DNA from: Prorocentrum cordatum
Taxonomy: Eukaryota; Sar; Dinophyceae; Prorocentrales; Prorocentraceae
DNA: 64,000 nucleotides
Assembly (NCBI GenBank): GCA_963575745.1
Contig: CAUYUJ010018060.1
Location: forward strand, 55,001-119,000
Reading direction: 5' to 3'
Position numbers and translations under genes: made by a program. The notes under the pieces are model-generated. The model was not told the origin of the DNA. It was given only the letters and a program-made list of their open reading frames with translations, and did not search any database. Below, in pieces: positions 40,385 to 50,887 of this stretch. Within the stretch, counting starts at the first letter, position 1. Every line of letters starts with the position of its first letter.

Positions 40385-40900
40385 AGCCGCCGCCGCCGCC
40401 CAGTCGCCGCCTCGTCGCCGCCCGTCGTCTGGGCCCGACTGGCGCTCGGGCCGCCATGTCGCCGCCAACGCCACCCCGTCGCTGCCTCGTCGCCGCCTCG
40501 TCGCTGCCCGTCGCCGCCCCGTCGCTGCCCGTCGCCAGGGGCCTGCGCGCCGCTCTGGCCGCCTCGTCGCCTCGTCGCCGCCCGCTTCGCCCTGCTTTGC
40601 ATTGCTTGGTGTTGCGTGGCATTGCTTTGCATGGCTCTCCATTGCTTTGCATTGCTTGACACTGCCTTGCCTTGCGTTGCATTCCGTTGCGCTACCTTGC
40701 TTTTGCATTACACTTGCTTGAACTGGTTTCGGTGCGTTGCTTCGCACTGCTTTGCATTGCATTGCATTTCTGTTTACTATGCGTTGAATTTCATTGGCAT
40801 GCGCTGCTTTGCGTTGGTGCTCACTAATTCGCAATGAGTTGCGTTGCGTGACATTGCGACGCATTGCTTCGCATTGCTTGGCATCGCCCTGCAGCGCATT
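40385..40900. repeat. CGTCGCC and TTGCATTGC degenerate repeats
   Basis: GTCGCCGCC-type units to about 40590, then TTGC(A)TTGC-type units to about 40900. The frames through it are repeat by-products. From 40901 to 41778 no gene is seen; a roughly 65-bp repeat (GCCGAAATTATCCGGACGCC, ending in GTCAAATA) recurs diverged at about 41381-41448 and 41680-41752. Confidence 0.75.
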
Positions 40901-41778
40901 GCGCGACACAGGTCGCACAGCAAATACTGCATCACCGATTGTTCTTTCAAGACGGGATAAAGGATCTACCACCACCGCCGGTCTTATCGGCTCTCCTGGG
41001 GATGCTACGATTTACGCAAGGATTGGGCCCATCGTTCATTTTGCAGATAATTTCATACCATCCCAGGCAGGCAAGTATCCCCCCTTCATACATTGCAGGG
41101 GTTACTCTGCGCGCACATTCGCTTATCACACATCAGCCCATTCTAACAACCCTGGTTGCAACAAAATACATAATCACCATGCGCACATCGTCGCGCGCAT
41201 GCCGAACTCCTAAAAAAACCTTCGGCTCGAATGATTTCAGAACCGAGGTGCCCGAACACAGATGCTCTTAACATGATCTTGGCACGTGGTTTCAGAACAT
41301 CTGCGCGCGCCCATATCTAAGGGCAACACCACTGGTGTTCCAACATGGGTATCAAATCCAGCCAAGCCGGCCTATGGCGTGCGCGTGCCGAAATTATCCG
41401 GACGCCCTTCCGCGCCCGCTGGCGGGGCACGAGCCCTGTCAAATAATACCGTGCGGGCAGGTCGCGCCCGTCGGCCGCGCACGCATGCTGGAAACTGTCA
41501 TCAAGCCGCTGACTTGGAACGGGGTTCATGATCGGGGTTCCCGACACACGACATTGTTTTTTCACTGAAAACAATGGCAAACACTTCCACTGCAAAAACC
41601 TGCGCGCGTTTTTGCGAATCCTTCCAACAAAACGCCGTTTCTTTCAGCCACATGAAACCACGCGGCCTCTCGCGCGCGCATGTCGACATCATCCGAACAC
41701 CCCTGCGCGCTCACTGGGCGGGGAATGGGGGGGCACGAACCCGGTCAAATGATTTAACTCGGGTCAATCCGCAATTCT

Positions 41779-43016
41779 GAATATTTCTTTCGTGAAGCTC
41801 CCTGCGGGGCCACGAAGCGCTGAACTTGGTGGGGGGGGGCGCATGCGGGCGGTAGTACTGGGGCCGTCGCTGGAGCTCCCTATGGGGCCACGAAACGCTG
41901 TACTGGGTAGGTGAGAATGCCAAATTGGGCTTCGGGGGCGCATGCGGACGGCCCCACTGGGGGCTTCGGTGGAGCTCCCTATGCGGCCACGAAACGCTGT
42001 ACTGGGTGATTGGAAATGCCAAATGGGCTTTGCGGGACGCATGCGGACGGTCCCACTGGGGGTTTCGGTGGAGCTCCTAATGGGGCCCCGAAGCGCTGTA
42101 CTGGGTGTGTGAAAATGCCAAAGTGGGTATGTGGGACGCACGCGGGCGGTCCCACTGGGGGCTTCGGAGGAGCTTCCTATGGAGCCGCGAAACGCTGTAC
42201 TGGGTGGGTGAAGCTGCCACAATGGGCGTGTGGGACGCATGTGGGCGGTCCCACTTGGGGCTTCTGTGGCGCTCCCTCTTGGGGCCACGAAGCGCTGTAG
42301 TGGGCGGGTGAAAATGTCAAATTGCGCGTGCGGGACGCATGCGGGCGGTCCCACTGGGGGCTTCGGTGGAGCTTCCTATGGGGCGACGAAGCGCTGTACT
42401 GGGTGGGCGACCATGCCAAATTCGGTGTGCGGGACCCACGCGGACGGTCACACTGGCCACGAAATGCTGTACTGGGTGTGGCGGACGCATGTGGCCACCC
42501 CTACTGGGGCCTCCGATTGAGCTCCCTATTGGGCCACGAATCGCTGTCGTGGGTGTGGCGGACGCATGTGGCCACCCCCACTGGGGCCTCCGATGGAGCT
42601 CCCTATGGGGCCTCGAAGCGCTGTCCTGGGTGTGGCGGACGCATGTGGACACACCCAATGGGGCCTTCGGTGGAGCTCGTTTGGGGCCACGAAATGCTGT
42701 ACTAGTTGTGGAGGACGCATGTGGTACCCCCACGGGGGCCTTGCGTGGAGCTTGGGGGCCACGAAACCCTCTACCGGGTGTGGCTGACGCATGTGGTAAA
42801 CCCAGTGGGGCCTTACGTGGGGCTCCCCATGGAGCCACGAAACACTGTACTGGGTGGCGGACGCATGTGGTACCGCTACTGGGGCCTCCGATGCAGTTTC
42901 CTTTGGGCCCATGAAACGTTGTACTGGGTGGCGGACGCATGTGGTACCACCACTGGGGGGGGCACGGGAGGAGGAGACGCGGGGACCGTTCTTCAAAACC
43001 AGGACCCAACACCACA
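41779..43016 (+). repeat. Satellite element A with defined ends
   Basis: Starts GAATATTTCTTTCGTGAAGC and ends CGCGGGGACCGTTCTTCAAA plus about 20 bases. Inside are roughly thirteen units of 78-108 bp with core GACGCATGCGGGCGGTCCCA, then CTGGGGGCTTCGGTGGAGCT, then CCCTATGGGGCCACGAA and GCTGTACTGGGTG. Start and end are shared with element B, the end also with element C. Confidence 0.85.
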
Positions 43017-43057
43017 AGATGGCTGGGAAATTATCATGTTGTGGGTACCGCAATGGT

Positions 43058-43386
43058 GAATATTTTCTTCGGTGAAGCTCCCTATGGGGCCACGAAGCGC
43101 TGCACTGGGTGGGGGGGAACGCATGCGGGCGGTAGTACTAGGGCCGTCGGTGGAGCTCCGCTGTACTGGGTGGGTGCAAAATGCCAGATTGGGTGTGTGG
43201 GACGCACGCGGACGGTCCCACTGGGGGCTTTGGTGGAGCTCCCTATGGGGCCACGAAACGCTGTACTGGGTGAGTGAAAATGCCAAATTGGGCTTCCGGG
43301 ACGCATGCGGACGGTCCCACTGGGGGCTTCGGTGGATCTCCTAATGGGGCCACGAAGCGATGTACTGGGTGGGTGATGCTGCCACT
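43058..43386 (+). repeat. Satellite element B, 5' part
   Basis: Begins with the same start sequence as element A (GAATATTTTCTTCGGTGAAG), 41 bp after A ends. Three to four units, then interrupted by the LINE at 43387. It resumes at 50182. Confidence 0.85.
43372..43386 (+). repeat. LINE target-site duplication, left copy
   Basis: GGTGATGCTGCCACT, matching 50182-50196 (GGTGAAGCTGCCACA) at 13 of 15 positions. The uninterrupted array has GGTGAAGCTGCCACA at 42207-42221, so this is satellite sequence duplicated by insertion. Confidence 0.85.
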
Positions 43387-43408
43387 TCCGTAGCCATTTT
43401 GGCTCAAG
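43387..43408 (+). other. Complete 22-nt dinoflagellate spliced leader
   Basis: TCCGTAGCCATTTTGGCTCA plus AG, identical to the DinoSL that is trans-spliced onto nuclear mRNAs in dinoflagellates. In genomic DNA at a gene 5' end it marks a reverse-transcribed mRNA. It is not an SL RNA gene here: no GT donor follows (next bases ACC). Confidence 0.95.
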
Positions 43409-43545
43409 ACCATGCCTCCCCCTGTGGAGGACACGGATACCGCTAGTCCGCGGCTCGCCCAGGCTTTCCTCGCTGGCACCACTGTGCTCGGCAAACTCAC
43501 CCGCCACCTGTGTCTGCTGACTGTGCTCGCCAGTGTGCTTTCGCC

Positions 43546-44511
43546 ATGGCAGAGTATTGGAAGTGCAGTTGCGGCGAGTTCAACACCAAGAGCCGTCGGA
43601 CATGCAACAATTGTGGAGAAGCAAAACCGCCACCTCGTCCTTGGAACGGTGGGCCGACAGGAGCCGATTTCTGGATGCAGCGTAAATGGCCTGCTCTCAA
43701 GCAGGGCGGATGGAAGCCATGGACCAAGCAAGGAGGAGCCCCGCAGGCACAATGGCCGCAGCCAGCCGCAGGCGCTACCCTCTCGCCCAGCGACGTCAAG
43801 GAGTGGTCCGAGCTTCCCATCGACATCTACGAGAAAACGAAGAACGCCTTGTCTCATTCTTCCAGGCAGAAGGTTGAGAACGCCAGGCGCGCTGCTGCTG
43901 CTGGGCTACTTGGCGCTGCTGGTCGTGAAGCTCCTCAAGCTGTCGACGAAGCCGCCAGGGCCCTCCAGCACGCGAAGGACCGTTTGGCAAGCAATACGGA
44001 CAAGGCTCTCAAGCTGCTCGAGGCGGCATCTACCTCGGAGGCTGAAGTGGCTAAGTTGGAGAAGGAGCTCGAGTCGGCGAAGCAGGACGCGGCGAAGCTG
44101 TACGGCGCGAGCACACCCGCAGCTGGCGGGGTCACGGTGCAGCAGCTCAAGGCCATGCCCGGAGAGATCCCCACTGAGGGCACCACGCTCGCCGACTTTC
44201 CCAAGTCCCTCCAGGCAGCGGTCGACGAGCTCGACAACGCCAGCAAGCCGACCGAGCCGCAGCTGCACGAGCCGCCTGCAGCCCAAGAGCCAGCCCCCCC
44301 TGAAGGAGATGCAGCTGGAGGCGAAGCGGCCGCTGCCGCGGGCGGCCCATCGCACGGGACCACGCCCGATGAGGCTTTCGACGCTTTCATGGCTGGTGGT
44401 GATCCTGGCGGCCTGCTGGGCTCCTGCCAAGATGAGGGAGAGCGCAAGCGACTTGCCGAGGCCCTGGATACCATCCGCGCAGCCAAGCGATCCAAGACGG
44501 CAGGCGGGTAG
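43546..44511 (+). CDS. LINE ORF1, RanBP2-type zinc finger protein
   Basis: ATG 43546 (context GCCATGG) gives 321 residues ending at TAG 44509-44511. An earlier out-of-frame ATG at 43412 lies three bases after the DinoSL. Residues 5-24 form a RanBP2-like zinc ribbon: WKCSCGEFN then six residues and CNNCG; the first Cys pair is C-x-C rather than the usual C-x2-C. RanBP2 fingers bind single-stranded RNA or ubiquitin in other proteins, fitting an RNA-binding LINE ORF1. Then come basic residues, a long Ala/Lys/Glu coiled-coil-like region (about residues 85-200) and a Pro/Glu/Ala-rich tail. No CCHC knuckle or RRM is seen. The 5' UTR after the leader is 137 nt. This frame is intact. Confidence 0.75.
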   Translation: MAEYWKCSCGEFNTKSRRTCNNCGEAKPPPRPWNGGPTGADFWMQRKWPALKQGGWKPWTKQGGAPQAQWPQPAAGATLSPSDVKEWSELPIDIYEKTKNALSHSSRQKVENARRAAAAGLLGAAGREAPQAVDEAARALQHAKDRLASNTDKALKLLEAASTSEAEVAKLEKELESAKQDAAKLYGASTPAAGGVTVQQLKAMPGEIPTEGTTLADFPKSLQAAVDELDNASKPTEPQLHEPPAAQEPAPPEGDAAGGEAAAAAGGPSHGTTPDEAFDAFMAGGDPGGLLGSCQDEGERKRLAEALDTIRAAKRSKTAGG

Positions 44512-45210
44512 CTCTGCCAAGGGGCGCCGGTGGTCGGCGCTCGCCATCAACGCCAGCGCCTACAGCAGGTTCGAGGCGCTGCTCGCCGAGAACCAGGTGC
44601 GCAACGCAGATATGATCGCGGTGCAGGAGACTCACCTCTCCGACTTTTTAAGTGCGCGGAGGTGATCGACCAGCTCAAGAAGCAGGGCTGGCATGCCCTC
44701 GCGTGCCCCGCAGTGGGCACTGGCCCAGGCCTTCACGGCCATGGAGGGCTGCTGCAGCTGGCGCCCCGTGCGCACGGCTTCGGCGCCTTTGAGATGAAGA
44801 GCGGCTTCGAGCTCAGCTCTTCCCTGGCAGGGCACCGGTTGCCCACTTCGCTGGCATCGTGCCTGGCGGAGTTGCCTGGTTCAACGTCTACCTCAAGGAC
44901 AGCGAGGGCATGTCCGACTTCAACTACCAGGTGCTGCAGGTCGTCTTCCGAGCGGCGAAGCAGATCGCCAAGCCCATCATCATTGGCGGGGACTTCAACC
45001 TGGAGCCGCAGGAGCTGGCGGCGTCAGGCTTTCTCAACGCACTCAAGCTCAAGGTGGTCGCTCCCGTCGAGGGCACCTGCCGCCCTGGGGGGGCGCATCA
45101 TCGACTACTGGGCCATCAGTACGACCTTCGGCGAAGCGGAGGCCAAGGTGCTGCGCGGCTGGAACTTGGCGCCGCACTTTCCTGTCCAGCTGAGGGTCGA
45201 CGGCAGCACC
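44512..45210 (+). pseudogene. LINE ORF2, APE-type endonuclease, frameshifted
   Basis: APE motifs are spread over three frames. Frame 2: WSALAINASAYSRFEALL with ADMIAVQETHLSD (the Glu motif). Frame 1: LFKCAEVIDQLKKQGW to FEMKSGFELSSSLAG. Frame 3: VAWFNVYLKDSEG and IIIGGDFNLEPQEL (the Asp-Asn motif). Frame 1 again: GGRIIDYWAIS and NLAPHFPVQLRV (the terminal His). At least three indels are needed to join them, near 44650, 44850 and 45090; the last sits in a G run. Together they cover a full APE domain, so the parent was an APE-type LINE. It begins directly after ORF1 in another frame. The copy is inactive as read, unless the indels are sequencing errors. Confidence 0.7.
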
Positions 45211-48200
45211 TTCGCCAGGAAGATGCAGATCATGGAGGCCCCCAAGCGCCTGCCCTGCCCGCCCGCCGCGCGCTGCAGCAGGGGCCACTCAGCTCCCTGG
45301 AGGCCACTCGGCAGGCCATGCAGGCCACGAGCTCGCTCTCCTCGCGCTGGCAGCTGTTCGTCTACCAGGCCGAGTGGAACATCATCGACGCCGTGGGCCT
45401 GGATCACGAGTACGACGACTACGCAGGCCGCGCCGCCAGGCCACGACTCAAGATGGCCAAGGTTGCGGTACGCAGCCCGCCGCGCATCCCCAAGTGCTCC
45501 AAGGCCACCGCCTGGCACAAGAGTGTGGCGATCGCGATCAAGGATTGCGCGCAGGTCGACTTTCCCCTCCGTCGGCTTCGGGCGCTGCGGGCCCTCAGCA
45601 AGATGACGGGCGACGACGTGGTGGTCAACGCCCCTGGGTCGCCTACAACGCCCACGGATGCCTTCCTGCAGGGCAGGTCGCTTCGGCAGCGGCCGATTCG
45701 GGCGCGCCCGACCATCGCTGAAAGCCGGCTGTGGTCGCAGGGTCTCGCCGACCTCGTCGACGCCAACGAGCGCTACGAGACGACGGAGCGCGACGAGGAC
45801 CCGTTCAGGCAGGAGGCGAAGGAGGCCAAGCGAGGTCTCCAGCGCGCGCTGCGCTCGCGGGCGCGGCACTGGCTCGTCGACCCGTCCGACGAGCGCAGGC
45901 TGAGGGACACGTTCATACGCGAGGACTGGGAGCACTACTGCGTGCCCTCGGTCGCCACCTTCCTCGCGCGCCCGTCCATGCTGGCGCTGGTTCAGGACTG
46001 GGCACGGCGCCGTGGGCTTCAAGACCCCAACTTGCAGGTGGCAGCCTTCGACATGGCCTCCGAGCTGTGCTTGAGCGTGTTCGCCAGTCAGGCGGGCAAC
46101 AGGGCCTGGTACTACCGATGGCTCAAGCAGCTGCAGCAGGAGTCGAAGGACCTTTACGACGATGAGCTGGCCCGCCGCGAAGCCAGCCTCATCGAGGGTC
46201 GCGAGATGTTTCGGTCCACGGCCTCAAACGACAGCAGGGAGGTAACTACCACCACCGACCAGTACAAGCTGGACACGATCACCATCTTCGCCGCCTTGGC
46301 GGAGGCCACGCCCTCCCCCCCTGGACATCGGCACGCTGCAGGGCATCGCTGCTTACGTCAACGCGGCTGCCGACAAGATGGTCCAGAAGGAGGCCGACGC
46401 GAGGCAGTCGAGCTACAACAACTGGGTGGTTGACAATCACATTAATGGCACGGGGGCCCTCCATGCTCTCACCAAACCTCCACAAGGCTGGGCTCCTCGC
46501 CCTACGGGTGCGCCCCCCGACGGCTCTCCTCCTACCCTCCAGGAGACTGTAACTGCCTTGGTGAAGGAATGGTCAGGGCATTGGTGCTTGGGGAGCCCCA
46601 CCTCTTCCTGCGCCAGCTTTCAGGAGGCCCGCGTCGACTGGCCCGACGAGCTTGGCGAGAGGCCGCCCAGGCCCGCAGCCGAGGAGGTCAGGAAGATTAC
46701 CAACAGCTTCAAGGAGGCCACGGGTGCGTCCTTCGACTCGCTCAGGCTCGGGGAGCTGCAGCTGATGGACGACGAAGGCATCGAGGCCATGATCGACCTG
46801 TTCGACGCGATTGGGCAGAGGTGCGAGTGGCCCGACTTCGCCACCAAGATGGCCTTCATCCCCAAGACGGACGGAGGTCTTCGTCCAATCGCGCTGCTGG
46901 GGGCCCCCGTGCGCATCCACGGGGGGCTGCGGCGGCCAATCGCGAAGCAGTGGGGGCAGCAGCACGACAGGCCCTACTGGTGGACCAGCGCTGGCAAGGG
47001 TCGCGACCGAGCCGTGTGGCAGCAGCAGGTCAGGGCCGAGTGGGGGTCCACACGATGGGCGCGTTCTACGAGCAGCATGACTGGGCCTCGGCGTCGATCC
47101 TCCTCGACCTCTGGAAGGCGTTCGAGCAGATCCTGCACAGCCAGCTCCTGAAGGCCTGCCAGGCCCGCAACTTCTCGCTCTGGCTGGCCAAGCTGCAGGT
47201 CATACTGTACAGGATGCCCCGCGTGGTCTGCCTGGAGGGCTGCTGCCCGGACGAGCTGGCGGTGATGCAGACGGTGCTGGCAGGCGGCGCGTTCGCCACT
47301 GCACTCATGAAGGTGATGCCCCTCACTCCTTTGGGTGCGATGGTGATCAAGCACCACGCTGTTGCCCCCGCAGCGGTCGTGGACGACCTGGCGATGCAGC
47401 GATGGGGCGGCACCAGCAAAGTCGAGAAGGACCTGGTTGCCAGCGCCAAGCTTTTGGTCAAGGAGCTCGGCAAGGTGAAGCCCAAGGTCGCGACGGAGAA
47501 GTCCAGGATCCTCGCGAGCAGCGCCAAGCTGAGGAAGGGGCCCCAGGCCAAGATGACCAAGGCTTGCGGTGCTGTTGCAGTGGCGGATGTGCGCAACCTT
47601 GGAGTTGATCGCGCTGAAGGTGGGCGACGTGCCAGCGCGGCGCGGAAGCTGCGCATGGCCAACGCCAAGGCGCGGCCCCCTCGCACCAAACGTCTTCTTG
47701 GGCTTCGGCGAGGCCGAGCCGCCGCGGCAAGGGTCGCCTTCACAGGCTTTATGCCCAGCATCATGCACGGCGCCCCGTGCACTGGGCTGTCTGACAACGA
47801 GCGCAAGCACACCAGGGCGCTGGTCGTCAAGGCAATCGAGCCGAGGCCGCAGGGCAAGTCCACCACTGGTTGCCTCGTCTTCGGCGGGCCGCGCGAGATC
47901 GACCCGATGTACGGCGCAGCGTTGGCGCCTGTCTGCACCCTTGCACGTGCGCTATGGGAAGGCTGGATTCCCGCAGGGGTGCCCAAGTCGACCTCCGACG
48001 GCTTCGCGAGGCACGTTCGCAGCTGGAGCGAGGTCCGAGGGCCGATCTCTGCGGCAGTCTTGTCGCTCAGGCGCGTCGGCTACGACGTGCGCAGTTTCGC
48101 CCAGTGGCTCAGGCACAACGCCTGCGAGGCCATCGACATCACGAGCTCGTCGCCCTGGTGCATCAAGCAGGCGCTGCGCATGGACGCGCAGGCCTGGCAG

Positions 48201-48395
48201 CTACGACAGCTAGCGGCTGACACGCACGAGGGCATCATCAACGGCGCCTTCGTCCCACAGGTGCGCAGGTGGCTCAACACAGGCAAAGCCTCCACCTTCG
48301 AGGGCCGCAAGTGGAAGTCCCTGGACGACAAGCAGATGAGGCTAAGCGAGGTCGCTGCTGGTTCACGGTCAGTGGCTCAACCAGCGAAGGTATGA
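45211..48395 (+). pseudogene. LINE ORF2, reverse transcriptase region, frameshifted
   Basis: The frame at 44859-46433 continues the linker (SRARHWLVDPSDERRLRDTF). After a shift at about 46310-46380 the next frame has TKMAFIPKTDGGLRPIALLG (RT motifs 1 and 2, 46852-46911). After another shift near 47040 the frame carries ILLDLWKAFEQILHSQLL (motif A, catalytic Asp at about 47105), GGAFATALMKVMP (motif B) and APAAVVDDLAMQ (motif C, Asp pair, about 47372-47395). The VVDD in place of YADD or FADD is unusual but keeps both aspartates. Downstream the thumb region runs to TGA at 48393-48395. RT identity is clear from motif order; clade assignment is not attempted. Confidence 0.7.
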
Positions 48396-49989
48396 GGCAG
48401 CGCCGCGGCTCGCCCCCACGCCGCACTGCGCGCTGCGCCCGCGCTCCCTGGGCACCCTTTGGCACCGCCACCTGGAGCGCTGCGACAGCTGGCCCAGTTT
48501 CGAGCTGCCTGAGGAGCTGGAGAAGTTCAAGCAGTTCGAGTCCAGCATCACGATCAAGACACTGTTCGAGCGGCTCCTGCTGCCCGGGCCCAGCAACGAC
48601 TGGCGCCCCCCGCAGGATGACCTGCTCCAGGGGCTGCGTTGGCTCAAAGGAAGCGCCGACCCGTTCATCAACACCGAGCTGTTTGCCGACGGCTGCTGCT
48701 ACGAGGCTGGCACTTCGCTGGCCATGGCAAGATGCGCAGTAGTCGAGCTGCCGCCTGGACCAGAAGGAGAAGATCCAGGCAAGGGATCTTGCGTCAAGGC
48801 CATGGGCGCCCGTGCCTGGGCCAATCCAGTCAATCGACGGCGCGGAGCTGCTCTCGCTCTACGCGATCCTCAGGCACTCGCTTCCTCCCATCACGGCCCA
48901 CTTCGACGCCGACTACGTGGTCAAAGGGTTGCTGGAGAGAGGACGTGAGGCCACTACCTCGCACAAGTCCGCCTCGGGCGAGATCTGGCGCAGGATTTGG
49001 CACGCGCTGGACGACTTCGGCGACCTCAGCAGCGACGGCCTCGCGGCGTTGAAGGTCAAGGGCCACGCGACTTTCAAGGAGGTGGACGAGGGCAAGATCA
49101 CACTCCGACGTCGGCGTGGCAACCACGAAGCTGACCGAGTGGCGAAGTTTGTCACGGACCACTTCAGAGCGCCAGAGCAGGCGCGCGAGGCCAGGAAGAC
49201 GAGAGCGCTCACCTTGGGCGGCGCGATCTTCTGGGTTTCGCAAGCCGGCGCCGAAGCTGCTGATCTCAGGATCGACTTTCGCGACAAGTACAGGGAGCCT
49301 CAGTCCAAGGCCCCCAGGCTCTACATCACCAAACACGAGCTGGTCAAGATCGAGGGCGGCGTCGAGGGCGTCCAGGCGCTCCACTGCCTGCGGTGCCTGC
49401 GGTCGGCCTTCACTGACATCACGGCCAAGAAGCTCACAGCGCTGGCCTGCACGCCGAAGGCCTTCGCTCCCGACGCCTACACCAGCGGAGGCAAGAAGCG
49501 GCCGAACGCCTCGGCCCTGGCGCACGCTGGAGCCGCCGCGGTGGCGGTCGCAGCAGCCCGCCGCTTCGTGGAGGACGAGAGCCAGCCCAACCATGCCAGT
49601 GGTGAGGCGAGCAGCAGCGCGGCGAGCTCCTCCTTCGTTCAGCACCGTGGCGAAAACCAGATTCTGGGATCCGTCGGTGGCGGTGACCTGCGTGCTGAGG
49701 GGGAGCCGCCGTCGGCAGGCGATGGGGGCGCCGAGGCCCAGCCTGCTGCGCCGCTGCCCAGCGGCTCTGGCTCGCTCGACGCGGACGGCGGCGGCCACGA
49801 CCTACGCATGTACTTCGGGTACCGCGTCTGCCTGAAGTGCTACGCCCACACGAAGGAGGTGAAGGGCAAGCACAGGGGGCTCGGCACGGTCTGTGCCCCA
49901 GCGCTCAAGCCCAGCGCCCAGGCTGAGCGCAAAAGGAAGGCAGAGAAGATCATGAGAGAAATGGCTCCTTCGGGGAGGCCGCTCACGTG
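48396..49989 (+). CDS. LINE ORF2, RNase H and C-terminal domain
   Basis: RNase H motifs: FADGCCYEAGTSLAMA (first Asp, about 48685-48730, in another frame), then from 48812 SIDGAELLSLYAIL (Glu), AHFDADYVVKGLL (Asp), VKGHATFKEVDEG and GNHEADRVAKFV (His and last Asp). This is a type 1 RNase H layout, found in I/Tad-like LINEs. After it come about 280 residues with Cys pairs (LHCLRCLRSAF; VCLKCYAHTK), an Ala/Ser-rich linker and a basic end, KRKAEKIMREMAPSGRPLT. The stop TGA is at 49988-49990. The Cys-rich end may bind zinc and RNA, as C-terminal CCHC motifs do in related LINEs; this is inference. Confidence 0.65.
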
Positions 49990-50173
49990 ATGGCGTCGCG
50001 GCGGGCTCCACTTCTTCTGAGCTGCCGCCCGCGACGCCTGCTGCGTCGCCGCCGCTCTGCCCTGCGAGTTGCCGCTGTTTGCGGCGACTCCAGAGGCGGC
50101 CAACAGGGTTGCCGTGCGTGCCGCGGCGCAGGAGCTGGACGTGCGCGCTGCGCGCACTCAGGCTGCAGGGGGG

Positions 50174-50181
50174 AAAAAAAA
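50174..50181 (+). other. A8 tail of the LINE
   Basis: Eight A directly before the right target-site duplication; the remains of the poly(A) tail. The 3' UTR is about 180 bp. Confidence 0.85.
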
Positions 50182-50196
50182 GGTGAAGCTGCCACA
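50182..50196 (+). repeat. LINE target-site duplication, right copy
   Basis: GGTGAAGCTGCCACA, pairing with 43372-43386. The following bases resume satellite element B. Confidence 0.85.
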
Positions 50197-50887
50197 TTGG
50201 GTGTGTGGGACGCATGTGGGCGGTCCGATTGGGAGTTTCGGTGAAGCTCCCTATTGAGCCACGAAGCGCGGGTGCAAGTTTAGGGGCTTCGGTGGAGCTC
50301 CCCATGGAGCCACGAAGCGCTGTGCTGGGTGGGAGACAATGTCAAATTGCGCGTGCGGGGCGAATGCGGACGTTCCCACTGGCCACTAAAAGTTGTACTG
50401 GTTGTGGTGGACGCATGTGGCTACCCCTACTGGGCCTCCGATGGTGCTCCCTATGGGGCCACGAAGCGCTGCACTGGGTGTGGCGGACGCATGTGGCCAC
50501 CCCTACTGGGGCCTCCGATGGAGCTCCCTATGGGGCCACGAAGCGCTGTCCTGGGTGTGGCGGACGCATGTGGACACCCCCAATGGGGCCTTCGGTGGAG
50601 CTCCTTTGGGGCCACGAAATGCTGTACTGGTTGTGGCGGACGCATGTGGCCACCCCCACTGGGGCCTTGGGTGGGGTTCTGTATGGGGCCACGGAACGCT
50701 GCACTGGGTGTTGCGGACGCATGTGGTACCCCCACTGGGGCCGTGGGTGGGGCTCTGTATGGGGCCAGGAAGCGCTGCACTGGGCGTGGCAGACGCATGT
50801 GGTACCCCCACTGGGGGGGGGGGGGGGGGCATGGGAGGAGAAGGAGACGCGGGAACCGTCTCTTCAAAACGACGACCCAGCACCACA
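50182..50887 (+). repeat. Satellite element B, 3' part
   Basis: About seven units, then a G run, GGAGGAGAAGGAGACGCGGG and the shared end ACCGTCTCTTCAAAACGACG plus about 15 bases. Together with 43058-43386 it restores an element of about 1 kb. From 50888 to 51828 no gene is supported. Confidence 0.85.

Larger units (their letters stand above)
43387..50181 (+). mobile_element. LINE (APE-RT-RNase H) bearing a 5' DinoSL
   Basis: 6,795 bp: DinoSL, ORF1 with RanBP2-type finger, ORF2 with APE endonuclease, RT and RNase H, and A8 at 50174-50181. It is flanked by a 15-bp target-site duplication and lies inside satellite element B. The first base of the DinoSL is the first inserted base, so the copy was reverse-transcribed full length from a trans-spliced RNA. 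ORF2 has several frameshifts, so this copy is not autonomous. Confidence 0.9.

Noticed and set aside
41779-43386. Long open frames with repeated MRTHVATPTG- or WSSLWGHEAL-like peptides
   Set aside because: They are translations of the satellite in several frames; the same repeats give stop-free frames on both strands in all blocks.
43387-43408. SL RNA gene
   Set aside because: No GT donor and no Sm-site region follow the leader; ORF1 of a LINE follows and a TSD precedes it.
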